Assembly: GCA_006176705.1 (NCBI GenBank)
Contig: QRFJ01003032.1
Span: 1 to 64,000 of the forward strand
Source of the DNA: Cocos nucifera
Lineage: Eukaryota; Streptophyta; Magnoliopsida; Arecales; Arecaceae
Direction of reading: 5' to 3'
DNA: 64,000 nt
The notes beneath the pieces are model-generated. The model was not told the origin of the DNA. It did no database searches and worked only from the letters and a program-made list of their open reading frames with translations. Positions 44,840 to 56,800 of this stretch are shown here, in pieces; position 1 is the stretch's first letter; each line of letters starts with the position of its first letter. A program made the translations under genes and the position numbers.

Positions 44840-45844
44840 TATTGATGCAAAATTTGATTATTATTAAAATTATATTTAAAATTTAAAAAAATAAAATCAT
44901 CATTAATGACCCATAAAATAAGTTTAATCTAAAATTGAGAGTGGTGGCTCCGATAAGATCCTTCGATGGTCAAATCAATTTTTTTTGCCAATAAAAATAG
45001 AATACTCAAAAAAATTTTAGTAGAATTTTTAGAAAGAGATCAAGAGCTTCAAGAAGAAAGCATATTTGAAAAATCTCTTATATAGTTGAAGCTTGTAATA
45101 AATTAATAGTGACAGCTATAATCGTCTAATAGTAGGCCGTTCATGACCATGTGGAATTTGTTATAGAAGATAGTATCTGTTGTCGTGACGTGCCAGCTGG
45201 AATTTGGATGGAATGGCTGTAGGCGATAGAGCGTCCCTTACTGATGTTATTCCAGAGGAGCTCGGAGATTCTTGAAATCAGTTGTGCGTGGATCGTTATT
45301 CACCATATTGAGAGTCGGTGCTTAGATTCTTCTAGGTAGCCGAAAGGAGTTTAAAAGAAGTTCAATGGAAGAAGAAGTTCAGTTGAAAAAGAAGTTTAGG
45401 AGAAGTTCGACCGGTAGAAAAGTTCGATCTGATGGAAAAATTTAGAAGAAGTTCGACTGGTGCGGTAGTCTGGCTGAAGGAGAAGTTCGGAAGGAGTTGA
45501 TTGGTGCGATAGTTTAGCTGAAGAAGAAGTTCGGAAGGAGTTGATTGGTGCGATAGTTTAGCTGAAGAAGAAGTTCGGAAGAAGTTTGATCGGTGTGGTA
45601 GTCTGGTTGAAAAAAAAGTCTGGCACTCTCAACATAGCATGAAAGTTTGTTTGAAGAAAGTTCTACCAAAAGAGGACTGACTGTCCGAGGTGGAGGAGCT
45701 CGGCCACTCCTGCTATTCAAGTTCATCTGGACGAAGTCTGAAGGGATCTTGCGAATTCGGTCGAGGCTCAATTTTGGTTGTCGCTATCGGATGTGATCAC
45801 AGATATTTGGTCGAACTTCGGTAGGAGCGAGTTTACCCCCAATA
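44840..45844 (-). repeat. decayed solo LTR of the A/C/D family
   Basis: Forward left end TATTGATGCAAAATTTG and right end TTTACCCCCAATA match the LTR termini after C-to-T and G-to-A changes. Flanks ATAAC (44835-44839) and ACAAC (45845-45849) form a 5-bp target copy with one difference. No internal region. The left 250 bp is unusually rich in A and T for this family. Confidence 0.82.
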
Positions 45845-46636
45845 ACAACATTAATTTTTGTTACAAATAGGACTGAAGAAGGTTTAACCTGATTCAATTA
45901 AGTCATGCTTCATCGCAACTAGATCAGATTTCATATTTGAAATCCAGACTTAATCCATTAGCTGATCTGATTCATGGAAATAATTTTAGATTTAGCAAAT
46001 CATTTAGGTCAAGTAAGATTAGGTTGAATTAGGAATATACTTGATTAGATTGACTTTAAGATCAAGTCAAGCATTAGGATTATTTTTTTATAATTAAAAT
46101 TTATTAATTAATAATTAATAAATAAATTATTAAAATTTATATAAAATTAAAAATAATCAACTTAGACCAGAACTTTATTCAAAATCTTTTAATTTTATTT
46201 AAATAATTAATTATCTTTCAGTTGTGATAAAATATGAATTTTTAAATATAATAAAATTAAAAATAGAAGAGAAGAGATATAATTGTTGAGATGGAAAAAA
46301 AAACTTAACCAAAAATTTATTTAATAAATTAAAAAAATATTTAGAGCGAAGGAGGTTTGTATGATTAAGATTTTTGATCAGAATGGGTTGGGTCCAAATT
46401 AGATCATGTTTATTTTTTAATCTAAATTAAACTTAAATGATATATTAGGCAGGGTCAGGTCCAAAAATACAAGACTAAAGCTTCACCTGATCCGGTCGGG
46501 GCAAATCAGATTGGCATTGCCTTGGATCATGACGCGCACCGGACACGCTGCACCCCCCGGGCACAAACTCTTGCCTTTTTTTTTTTTTTTTGCAACCCAT
46601 TTGCTAATGTAAATTTATCTCGTTCGTACCCCTGGA
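45845..46636. other. AT-rich spacer upstream of the ABCC gene
   Basis: No gene or mobile-element ends recognised. Contains a (T)n run near 46578-46591. The last 200 bp presumably holds the promoter of the downstream gene. Confidence 0.55.
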
Positions 46637-46646
46637 TATAAATTTA
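46637..46646 (+). promoter_or_regulatory. possible TATA box of the ABCC gene
   Basis: TATAAATTTA lies about 840 bp before the ATG and about 230 bp before the likely first 5' UTR splice donor. Composition changes from AT-rich to GC-richer just after it. Weak evidence. Confidence 0.35.
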
Positions 46647-46669
46647 TGTCATTTATCTCGTAAGCGCTG

Positions 46670-47478
46670 ACGGCTCGAATCTGGATCGATTCTTTCGGAT
46701 TTATTTTTGGCTGCCCCCGATCCCAATCCTACGATTACGAGGGGAGAGATCGCAAGGGCGAGGGCGAAAGCGGGAATAAAAGAAAGACAAAAGGCGAGGA
46801 GAAAGGGGCTGTGCCTTTCGTTCGTTGCGGGTGGACCACGGCGGAGGTTCTCTCTCTTCTCTACCACCACAGGTAGCTCTTCTCTTCTCTCCCTCTATCC
46901 TACACTGTCTCGTTTTGATCGAGATGGTTCGGTTTTGTGTCTGGATCCGGTTTTTGTTAGAGTTGCTCTTTGTTCTTATCAGAAGAGGGACCGGAAGTGA
47001 AATCCAACTCGTTCTCTGATCCAAAGGTAGATAACAGAAATCGGATTGGAATTTACGTTTTTTATTTGATATTTGGATTCGATATTTGTTTATCGTTTCT
47101 TTTGTTTTGTTTTATTCTCTCTCTTTGGGGTTTGGGATTGCATTTGTACATAAGACATCGAGTTTGTGTGGTTTCGGTACGGTTTCTATCAGATAATCTT
47201 TTTTTTTTTTTTTTTTTTTTTGGAGCAAAAGGTTTCTAAAAGGTCGATTTTTTTAAAGAAAAACAGAGAAACTTGGTACATATTTACCGTTCGCTGAGTT
47301 TAGTACTGCTATATAATTGGAGCTTTAGGGTTTTTTTCTTATCAATCTTTCCTAATTTTTTGATTTGTAGGGAGAGATTGCTCGCTAAAAAGCTGTCTGA
47401 GCGTGGAGAAGAGAGTGCCAGGCAGAGGCGGAATGAAGTGTTAGTGGTGAAGTGATTTGGAGGTTGGTGTCTTCAGCT
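46670..47478 (+). other. 5' UTR region of the ABCC gene with leader intron
   Basis: A plausible leader exon ends at CACAG/GTAGCT (donor at 46873). A T-rich stretch including a long T run (about 47199-47220) leads to TTGATTTGTAG at 47370, a good acceptor. The second leader exon 47371-47478 runs into the ATG. Several short upstream open frames exist, but none looks like a protein family. Transcript data would be needed to fix these ends. Confidence 0.5.
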
Positions 47479-47811
47479 ATGGGTTTCAAGCCGCTGGTCT
47501 CGTACTGCCGGCCGGTGGAGGACGGGGTGTGGACGAAGGTCGTCGAGAATGCTTTTGGAGCATACACGCCCTGCGGCACTGAGACCTTGGTGGTTTGCAT
47601 CTCCCATTTGGTTCTCTTGGCCGCCTGTGTTTATCGGACATGGAGGACCGAGAAAGATCTCACCGTTCAGAGATTCCGTCTGAGGTCCCGGACTTACAAT
47701 TACATGTTGGGGCTGCTGGCCGCGTACTGCACTGCAGAGCCTTTGTTTAGGCTGGTCATGGGTATGTCGATAACGAATCTGGATGGACAGAACAGTCTTG
47801 CCCCTTTTGAG
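47479..47811 (+). CDS. ABCC exon 1
   Basis: Codons 1-111, ATG at 47479 to APFE, then donor GTGAGT. An in-frame ATG at 47452 exists, but family proteins start at MGF, and an acceptor at 47370 would place 47452 in the leader. Ends in phase 0. Confidence 0.9.
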
Positions 47812-50800
47812 GTGAGTTAAATTTAATTTACTCATAGCGCTATCTCTTGAATTGATAGAGTTGCTTTATACTTGGTTGGTAAATGTTAATATCCGAAGCC
47901 ATGAGTTTGGTTCGCCGAATTACTTAGTATTCTACCTTTTGGTTTTTTATCGTACATTTGTGAAACTGTACCTATTGGGGATAAACTCCGCTTCCGTCAA
48001 GTTCAGTCTGGTGTTTTGCCTAATATAGTTGGTAATCACGGAAGAGCTTCGATCCAGAATTCTTCCTCCAATATTGAACCCCAGCCGATCTTCTCCAGCG
48101 GCCGAATTCGTTCCATAGCCGAACTTCTTTAACAACTGAACTCCTTCAGCGGCCGAGTTTCATTTGAACTCTTCTTTCAGCCAGATTTCTATGGAAGCCG
48201 AACTTTTTTCGAACTCCTTCAATCAGATTTCTTTAGGAGCCGAACTTCCTCCAAACTCTCCCTTGAGTCGGATTTTTGCAGGAGCCGAACTTCCTCTGGA
48301 TCCCTCCTTCAGTCGAATTTCTACGGAAGCCGAACTCATTTTGGACTCCTCCTTCGTCAAGTTTCTACAGGAGTCGAACTCCTCTTTCAGTCGGATTTCT
48401 ATAGAAGTCGAACTTTTTTCGGACTTTTCTTCAGTCAAGTTTCTATAGGAGCCAACTTCTTCCGGACTCCTCTTTCGGCTGAACTCCTCCAGGAGCCGAA
48501 CTCTTTTCGGATTTCTCCTTCAGTCGGATTCCTCCAATGGATTGCTCCCGGATGATCTCGTTCAGACGTATTCTCTTCAAGAGTCCGAACTTCTCTGAAA
48601 TTGATATATATCGAAGTTCTTCACCAACCAACGCTTGCTTCCTCCGAACTACGGTCATTAAATCTCGATGAATGGTTGCTATCAGTCTGACGATGCTTTT
48701 CTCTCCGTAACAAATCCCACGCGGTCCCGAGCGGCCTACTATCGGACGGTATGGCTGTCACTATCAGCCTGACGATATTTTTCTTTTCGTATCGAATCCC
48801 ACGCGGCCTCGAGCGGCTCACTATCGGACGGTATGATCGTCACTATCAATCAAGCTCCGTCTATAAAAAGGATTCTTCAGATATGTTTTCTCTAAGCTCT
48901 CTTTTTCTTTTCGAAACTCTGCTGAACTCTTTCCTAAGCACTCCATTTTTGTTAGCCAGAAGAGCTGACTTGATCGTCGGAGAGTCCTGCCGGAACCACC
49001 ACGATCGATTTCGAACGGAATTTTATTTTGCAGGTCATCGGCGGCGACCTCGTCTTCCTCGACTTCAGCTCGATCCAACGTCAATCAAATTCTGCACCAA
49101 CAGAATTGGTGCTAGAGGAAGGATCCTCTATTCCTGAGGTACTCTTATTCTTAAAAGAGTGTTCGGTCGACCCTGCCGACCTTTTTTTTCAAGGTTCATC
49201 TCCATCCTCTTTCTCGATTCTAAGAAATGCCTCCAAAGAAGGTGACTACCCGGAGATTCGCTTCTGCCGTCAGGTCTGAGCCAGATCCATCTGTTCCTAC
49301 TCCATTGCCGGCGCTTCAACCACCACCTCCATCAGCGGTCATGGTGGATCTGGAGCAGTTTAACTTGCTGATGCAGTGGATTCAGGGCCTCACTGAAATG
49401 GTGCAGGCCATGTGGCAGCCTCCAACGGTGATTCCGCCAGAAAATCCGCCACCAGGATGTCAGGAATTGGTCCCAAAGAAGAGCATTTGGTCTAGCATAT
49501 TCATCATCCTTGGGAAGGAGAAACAGAGAGTAGAGGATCCGTGTTCGGATCATGATTATCCTTCGGAAGAGATCTTTTTCATCTACGGTCGGAAGCCATC
49601 CAAGATCTGCGATCGAGACGACGTCCTCGATCACAAACTGCGAGAGATGGACCGACGGATTGAAAAACTCGACCATGTCATCCCGGCTCCCCATGACGAC
49701 ATCTGTACTGATCCCCCTTTCTCTCTCCGAATTATGCAAGAGCCCATTCCACCGAACTTCAAGCTTTCCCATCTTGAAAGCTACGACGGAACCTCTGATT
49801 CGGTCGATCACTTGGAAGCCTTTCGGATCATGATGCTTCTCCATGGCATACTAGATGCCATATTATGCCGAGCTTTCCCATCGACCTTAAAGGGAGCAGC
49901 AAGAAATTGATACTCGACATTAAAGTCGGGTACGATCTTCTTCTTTGATCAGATGAGCCATCAGTTTGCGGCTCACTTCGTCAGTAGCCGACGTTCGCGC
50001 CGAGGTTCGAATTTTCTGATGAATGTCAAGCAGAAGGAGGAAAAATCCATCCGGGCTTATGTCATCCGGTTTAATGCTGCTGAATTGGAGGTCCGGACTC
50101 TGGACCAGTCTGTTGCAATGGCCGCACTCAAGGGCGGCCTTCAGAAGAACGATTTACTGTTCTTCCTGGAGAAGAAGTACTTTAGGGACTTTGTCGATCT
50201 GCTAGTCCGGATCGATAGATATGCCCGTATGGAAGAAGCCTTTAAGTTGAAGGATGAAGAAGCCGTAGGAGAGCGGCATGCGGGAGAGTAGTAAACCCGC
50301 GGCTGATGGAGGGCCGAATGAAGTTCGGCCGCGCTCACGGACTCCCCTCGAGCGCAAGCGAGTCCGAATTTCTTCTCGAACTCGTCATCAAAGAAGCTCC
50401 GACAGAAGGGCGTGAAGAAGTCCTTCCTTCGGAAGGTTCCGCAACTATGTTCCCCTTAATGCTCCTAAAACTTAAGTTTTGATGGAAATTAAGAATCAGC
50501 TATTAAGACCAGAAGAATTATGATCTTCTTTAAATAAGCGCAATCGAAGCAAGTATTGCCTCTATCATTGTGACCATGGCCACGATACTGAAGAATACAT
50601 TCAGCTCTGAGACGAAATCGAGGAGCTCATTAGAAGAGGCCGACTGGGTCGATTCCTCAGACGCCAGCCTGAAGTAAGAGAAGATCGGCCAAGAGCGCTG
50701 CCGTAGCTAGAACCACCAATAAGAAAAGAACAACAAGAAGATCGGTCTTCTATCGGTATCATTAATCATATCTCTGGGAGACTTAGTACTTCGGCGAGCC

Positions 50801-53800
50801 GCCATCTTTAAACCTCAAAGTCAGGGGAAGCTTGCCTCAGATCGGGAAGGTTGGTATGAAATAGAGGAGATTGTCTGACACAAAACTTATCGTCTGAAGA
50901 AGCTCGGAGGAACAACGCTTCCACGACCTTTGAATTCAGAAAATCTGAGGATGTACTATTAGTAATTTTTCTTTAATAAAACTCTTTCATTTCAATATTA
51001 TTGTTTGTTGGTGCAAAAACTATGTGATGACAGAACAATCAATAGTCGGTCCTGTTGGGAACAGGAGAACCTCGTTCTAACATGAGCAAGTTGAAGGCCT
51101 TCAACCTCGGCTGAAGATAAGATCTCCTTCGAGCTTCAACATCTACGTCAACAGGAGATAAGATCCCCTTCAACCTCGGCTGGAGATAAGATCTTTTCCG
51201 AGCTTTAGAGTTTACGTCAATAGGAGATAAGATCTCCTTCAACCTCGGCTGGAGATAAGATCTTCCTTGAGCTTCAACGTCTACGCCAACAGGAGATAAG
51301 ATCTCCTTCAACCTTGGCTGGAGATAAGATCTCCTTCGAGCTTAAGAGTCTACGTTAATAGAAGATAAGATCTTCTTCAACCTCGGCTGGAGATAAGATC
51401 TTCTCCGAGCTTCAACTTCAACGTTAACCTCGGCTGGAGATTAAGATTTCCTCCGAGCTTCAGAGTCTACGTCAACAGGAGATAAGATCTCCTTCACCTC
51501 GACTAGAGATAAGATCTTCTCCGAGCTTCAGAGTCTACGACAACAGAAGATAAGATCTTCTTCAACCTCGGTTGGAGATAAGATCTTCCCCGAGCTTCAA
51601 CTTCAATGTCAATCTCGGCTAGAGATAAGATCTCCTCCGAGCTTCAACGTCTACGTCAATAGGAGATAAGATCTTCTTCAATCTCGACTGGAGATAAGAT
51701 TTTCTCTGAACTTCAAAGTCTACATCAACAGGAGATAACATCTTCTTCAACCTCGGTTGGAGATAAGATCTCATCCGAGCTTCAACGTCAATAGGAGATA
51801 AGATCTTCTTCAATCTCGGTTGGAGATAAGATCTCCTTCGAGCTTCTACGTTAACAGGAGATAAGATCTTTTTCAACCTCGACTGGAGATAAGATCTCTC
51901 CCGAGCTTCAAAGTCTACATTAACAGGAGATAAAATCTTCTTCAACCTCGGTTGGAGATAAGATCTCCCCCTAGCTTCAACGTCAACAGGAGATAAGATC
52001 TTCTTCAACCTCGGTTGGAGATAAGTTTCTTTTCTGAGTTTCAACGTCGACATCAACAGGAGGTAAGATCTCCTTCAAACCTCGGTTGGAGATAAGATTT
52101 CTCTCGAGATTCTACGTCTATATCAACAGGAGATAAGATCTCCTTCAACCTCGGCTGGAGATAAGATCTCCCCCAAGCTACGTTAACAGAAAAGATAAGA
52201 TCTTCTTCAACCTCGATTGAAGATAAGATCTCCCCCGAGCTTCAACTTCAACATCAACCTCAGCTGGAGATAAGATCTTCCTCGAGCTTCAACGTCTACG
52301 TTAATAGGAGATAAGATCTTCTTCAACTTCGGTTGGTGATAAGATCTCCTCTGAGCTTCAACTTCAACGTCAACCTCGGCTGGAGATAAGATCTCTCCCC
52401 GAGCTTCAATATCTACGTCAACAGGAGATAAGATCTTCTTTAATCTTGGCTGGAGATAAGATCTCTTCCGAGCTTCAACTTCAACGTTAACCTCGGCTGG
52501 AGATAAGATCTCTTCCGAGCTTCAACGTTTACGTCAACAGGAGATAAGATCTCCTTCAACCTCGGCTAGAGATAAGATCTTCCTCGAGCTTAAACTTCAA
52601 CGTCAACCTCGGTTGGAGATAAAGATCTTCTCCGAGCTTCAACGTATACGTCAACAGGAGATAAGTCTCCTTCAACCTCAATAGGAGATAAGATCTCCCT
52701 TAAGCTTCAACGTCTACATCGATAGGAGATAAGATCTTCTTTAACCTCGGCTGGAAATAAAGATTTTTGCCGAGCTTCAGAGTCTACGTGAGATAAGATC
52801 TTCTTCAACCTCGGCTGGAGATAAGATCTCCCCCGAGCTTCAACTTCAACATCAACCTCGACTGGAGATAAGATCTCTTCGAGCTTCAATGTCTACGTCA
52901 GTAGGAGGTAAGATCTCCTTCAACCTCGGCTGGAGATAAGATCTTTTCCGAGCTTCAAACGTCTACATCAACAGGAGATAAGATCTCCTTCAACCTCGGC
53001 TAGAGATAAGATCTCCCTCGAGCTTCAACTTCAATGTCAACCTCGGCTGGAGATAAGATCTCTTCCGAGCTTCAACGTCTATGCGAATAGGAGATAAGAT
53101 CTCATTCAACCTCGGTCGGAGATAAGATCTCCGAGCTTCAACGTCTACATCGATAGGAGATAAGATCTCTTTCAACCTCAGCTGGGGATAAGATATTCTT
53201 TAAGCTTCAGAATCTACGTCAAAAGGAGATAAGATCTCCTTCAACCTCGACTGGAGATAAGATCTCTCTCGAGCTTCAACTTCAACGTCAACCTTGGCTA
53301 GAGATAAGATTTCCTCCGAGCTTCAATGTCTACGTCAACAGGAGATAAGATCTACTTCAATCTCGGCTGGAGATAAGATCTCCTCCGAGCTTTAACTTCA
53401 ACGTCAACTTTGGCTGGAGATAAGATCTCCTTCGAGCTTCAACGTCTACGTCAATAAGAGGTAAGATCTCCTTTAATCTCGACTGGAGATAAAAGATCTC
53501 ATTCAACCTCGGCTGGAGATAAGATCTCCTCGAGCTTTAGAGTTTTATATCAACAGGAGATAAGATCTCCTTCAATCTTGACTGAAAATAAGATCTCCCT
53601 CGAGCTTTAACTTCAACGTCAACCTTAGTTGGAGATAAGATCTCTTCCGAGTTTCAACGTCTACGTCAACAGAAGATAAGATCTCATTCAACCTCGGCTG
53701 GAGATAAGTTCTCTTTCGAGCTTCAACATCTACATCGATAGAAGATAAGATTTTCTTCAACCTCGGCTGGAGATAAGATTCTCCCCGAGCTTCAGAGTCT

Positions 53801-56800
53801 ACGTCAACAGGAGATAAGATCTTCTTCAATCTCGGTTGGAGATAAGATTCCCCCGAGCGTCAACAGGAGATAAGATCTTCTTCAATCTCGGTTAGAGATA
53901 AGATCTCCCCCGAGCTTCAACTTCAACGTCAATCTCGGTTGGAGATAAGATCTCCCCCGAGCTTTAATGTCTACGTCAACGAGGTAAGATCGCCTTCAAC
54001 CTCGGCTGGAGATTAGATCTTCCTTGAGCTTCTATATCAATATAGGAGATAAGATCTCCTTCATCCTCGGCTGAAGATAAGATCTCTCCCGAGCTTCAAC
54101 GTCTACCTCAACAGGAGGTAAGATTTCCGTCAACCTCGGCTGGAGATAAGATCTCTCCCGAGCTTCAACGTCTACGTCAACAGGAGATAAGATCTCTTTC
54201 AACCTCGGCTGGAGATAAGATCTTCTCCGAGCTTCAGAGTCTTATCTCCTTCAACCTCGGCTGGAGATAAGATCTTCCTTGAGCTTCAGAGTCTACATCA
54301 ATAGGAGATAAGATCTCCTTCAACCTCGGCTGGAGATAAGATCTTCCTTGAGCTTCAGAGTCTACATCAATAGGAGATAAGATCTCCTTCAACCTCGGCT
54401 GGAGATAAAGATCTCCCCCGAGCTTCAGAGTCTACGTCAAAAGGAGATAAGATCTCCTTCAACCTCGGCTGGAGATAAGATCTCCCCGAGCTTCAACTTT
54501 AACGTCAACCTCGGCTGGAGATAAGATCTCCCCCGAGCTTCAACGTCTACGTCAACAGGAGATAAGATTTTCTTCAACTTCGGTTGGAGATAAGATCTCT
54601 CTCGAGCTTCAACTTCAACGTCAACCTCGACTAGAGATAAGATCTCTTCCGAGCTTCAACATCAACGTCAACAGGAGATAAGATCTCCTTCGAGCTTCAA
54701 CGTCTACATTAACAGAAGATAAGATCTCCTTCAACTCGGTTGGAGATAAGATCTCCTCCGAGCTTCAACTTAAACGTCAATCTCGGTTGGAGATAAGATC
54801 TCTTCCGAGCTTCAACGTCTACGTTAACAGGAGGTAAGATCTTCTTTAACCTCGACTGGAGATAAGATCTCCTCCGAGCTTTAACTTCTACATCAACAGG
54901 AGATAAGATCTCCTTCAACCTCGGCTGAAGATAAGATCTCCTTCGAACTTCAGAGTCTACGTTAACAAAAGATAAGATTTTCTTCAACCTCGTTTGGAGA
55001 TAAGATCTCCCCTGAGTTTTAACGTCTACGTCAACAGGAGATAAGATCTCCTTCAATCTCGACCGGAGATAAGATCTCCTCCGAGCTTCAACATCTACAT
55101 TGACAGGAGATAAGATCTCATTCAATCTCGGCTGGAGATAAGATCTTCTCCGAGCTTCAGAGTCTACGTCAATAGAAGATAAGATCTCCTTCAACCTCGA
55201 CTGGAGATAAGATCTCCCTCGAGCTTCAACTTTAACGTCAACCTCGGTTGGAGATAAGATCTTCTCTGAGCTTCAATGTCTACGCCAATAGAAGGTAAGA
55301 TCTCCTTCAACCACGACTGGAGGTAAGATCTCCGAGCTTCAATATCTACATCAACAGGAGATAAGATCTTCTCCAATCTCGGCTGGAGATAAGATCTCCT
55401 CCGAGCTTCAACTTCAATGTCAACAGGGGATAAGATCTCCTTCAATCTCGGTTGGAGATAAGATCTCTCTCGAGCTTCAACATTTACATCGATAGAAGAT
55501 AAGATCTCTTCAATCTCGGGTGGAGATAAGATCTTCCCCGAGCTTCAGAGTCTATGTCAATAGGAGATAAGATCTCTTTCAACCTCGGCTGGAGATAAGA
55601 TCTTTCTCGAGCTTCAACTTCAATGTCAACCTCGATTAGAGATAAGTTCTCCTCCGAGCTTCAATGTCCACGTCAACAGGAGATAAGATCTCCTTCAATC
55701 TCGATTGGAGATAAGATCTCTTTCGAACTTTAATTTTAATGTCAATCTCGGCTGGAGATAAGATCTTCTCCGAGCTTCAACGTCTATGTGTCAATAGGAG
55801 GTAAAATCTTCTTCAACCTCGGTTGGAGATAAGATCTCCTTCAACATCTACATCAACAGGAGATAAGATCTCCTTCAATCTTAGTTGGAGATAAGATCTT
55901 CCCCGAGCTTCAGAGTCTACGTCAATAGGAGATAAGATTTTCTTCAACCTCGGTTGGAAATAAGATCTTCTCCGAGCTTCAACTTTAACGTCAACCTCGA
56001 CTGGAGATAAGATCTCCTTCGAGCTTCAACGTTTACGTCAATAGGAGATAAGATCTCCTTCAACCTCGACTGGAGATAAGATCTTCCTCGAGCTTTAACG
56101 TCTACATTGACAGGAGATAAGATCACCTTCAATCTCGGTTGGAGATAAGATATCCATCGAGCTTCAGAGTCTACGTCAACAGGAGGTAAGTTCTCCTTCA
56201 ATCTCGGTTGGAGATAAGATCTTCTCCGAGCTTCAACTTCAACGTCAATCTCGGCTGGAGATAGGATCTCCTCCGAGCTTCAACGTCTACGTCAACAGGA
56301 GGTAAGATCTCCTTCAACCTCGACTAGAGATAAGATCTCCTTCAATCTCGGTTGGAGATAAGATCTCCTCCGAGTTTCTACGTCAACAGGGGAGATAAGA
56401 TCTCCTTCAACCTCGATTGGAGATAAGATTTCTCTCGAGCTTCAACGTTTATCTCAACAGGAGGTAAGATCTTCGTCAACCTCGGTTGGAGATAAGATCT
56501 CCTCCGAGCTTCAACGTCTACGTAAATAGGAGATATGATCTCCTTCAACCTCGATTGGAGATAAGATCTCCCTCAAGCTTCAAAGTCTACATCAACAGGA
56601 GATAAGATCTTTTTCAACCTCGATTGGAGATAAGATCTCCCTCGAGCTTCAAAATCTACATCAACAGGAGGTAAGATCTTCTTCAACCTCGGCTGGAGAT
56701 AAGATCTCTTCCGAGCTTCAAAGTCTACGTCGACAGGAGATAAGATCTTCTTGAACCTCGGCTGGAGATAAGATCTCCCCCGAGTTTCAAAGTCTACATC

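Noticed and set aside
46707..47024. Open frames upstream of the ABCC ATG on both strands
   Set aside because: They lie in the leader exon/intron region with low-complexity composition and match no family; treated as 5' UTR.
49332..49844. 170-codon minus-strand frame
   Set aside because: It is the shadow of the gag of element C, which is clearly coding on plus.
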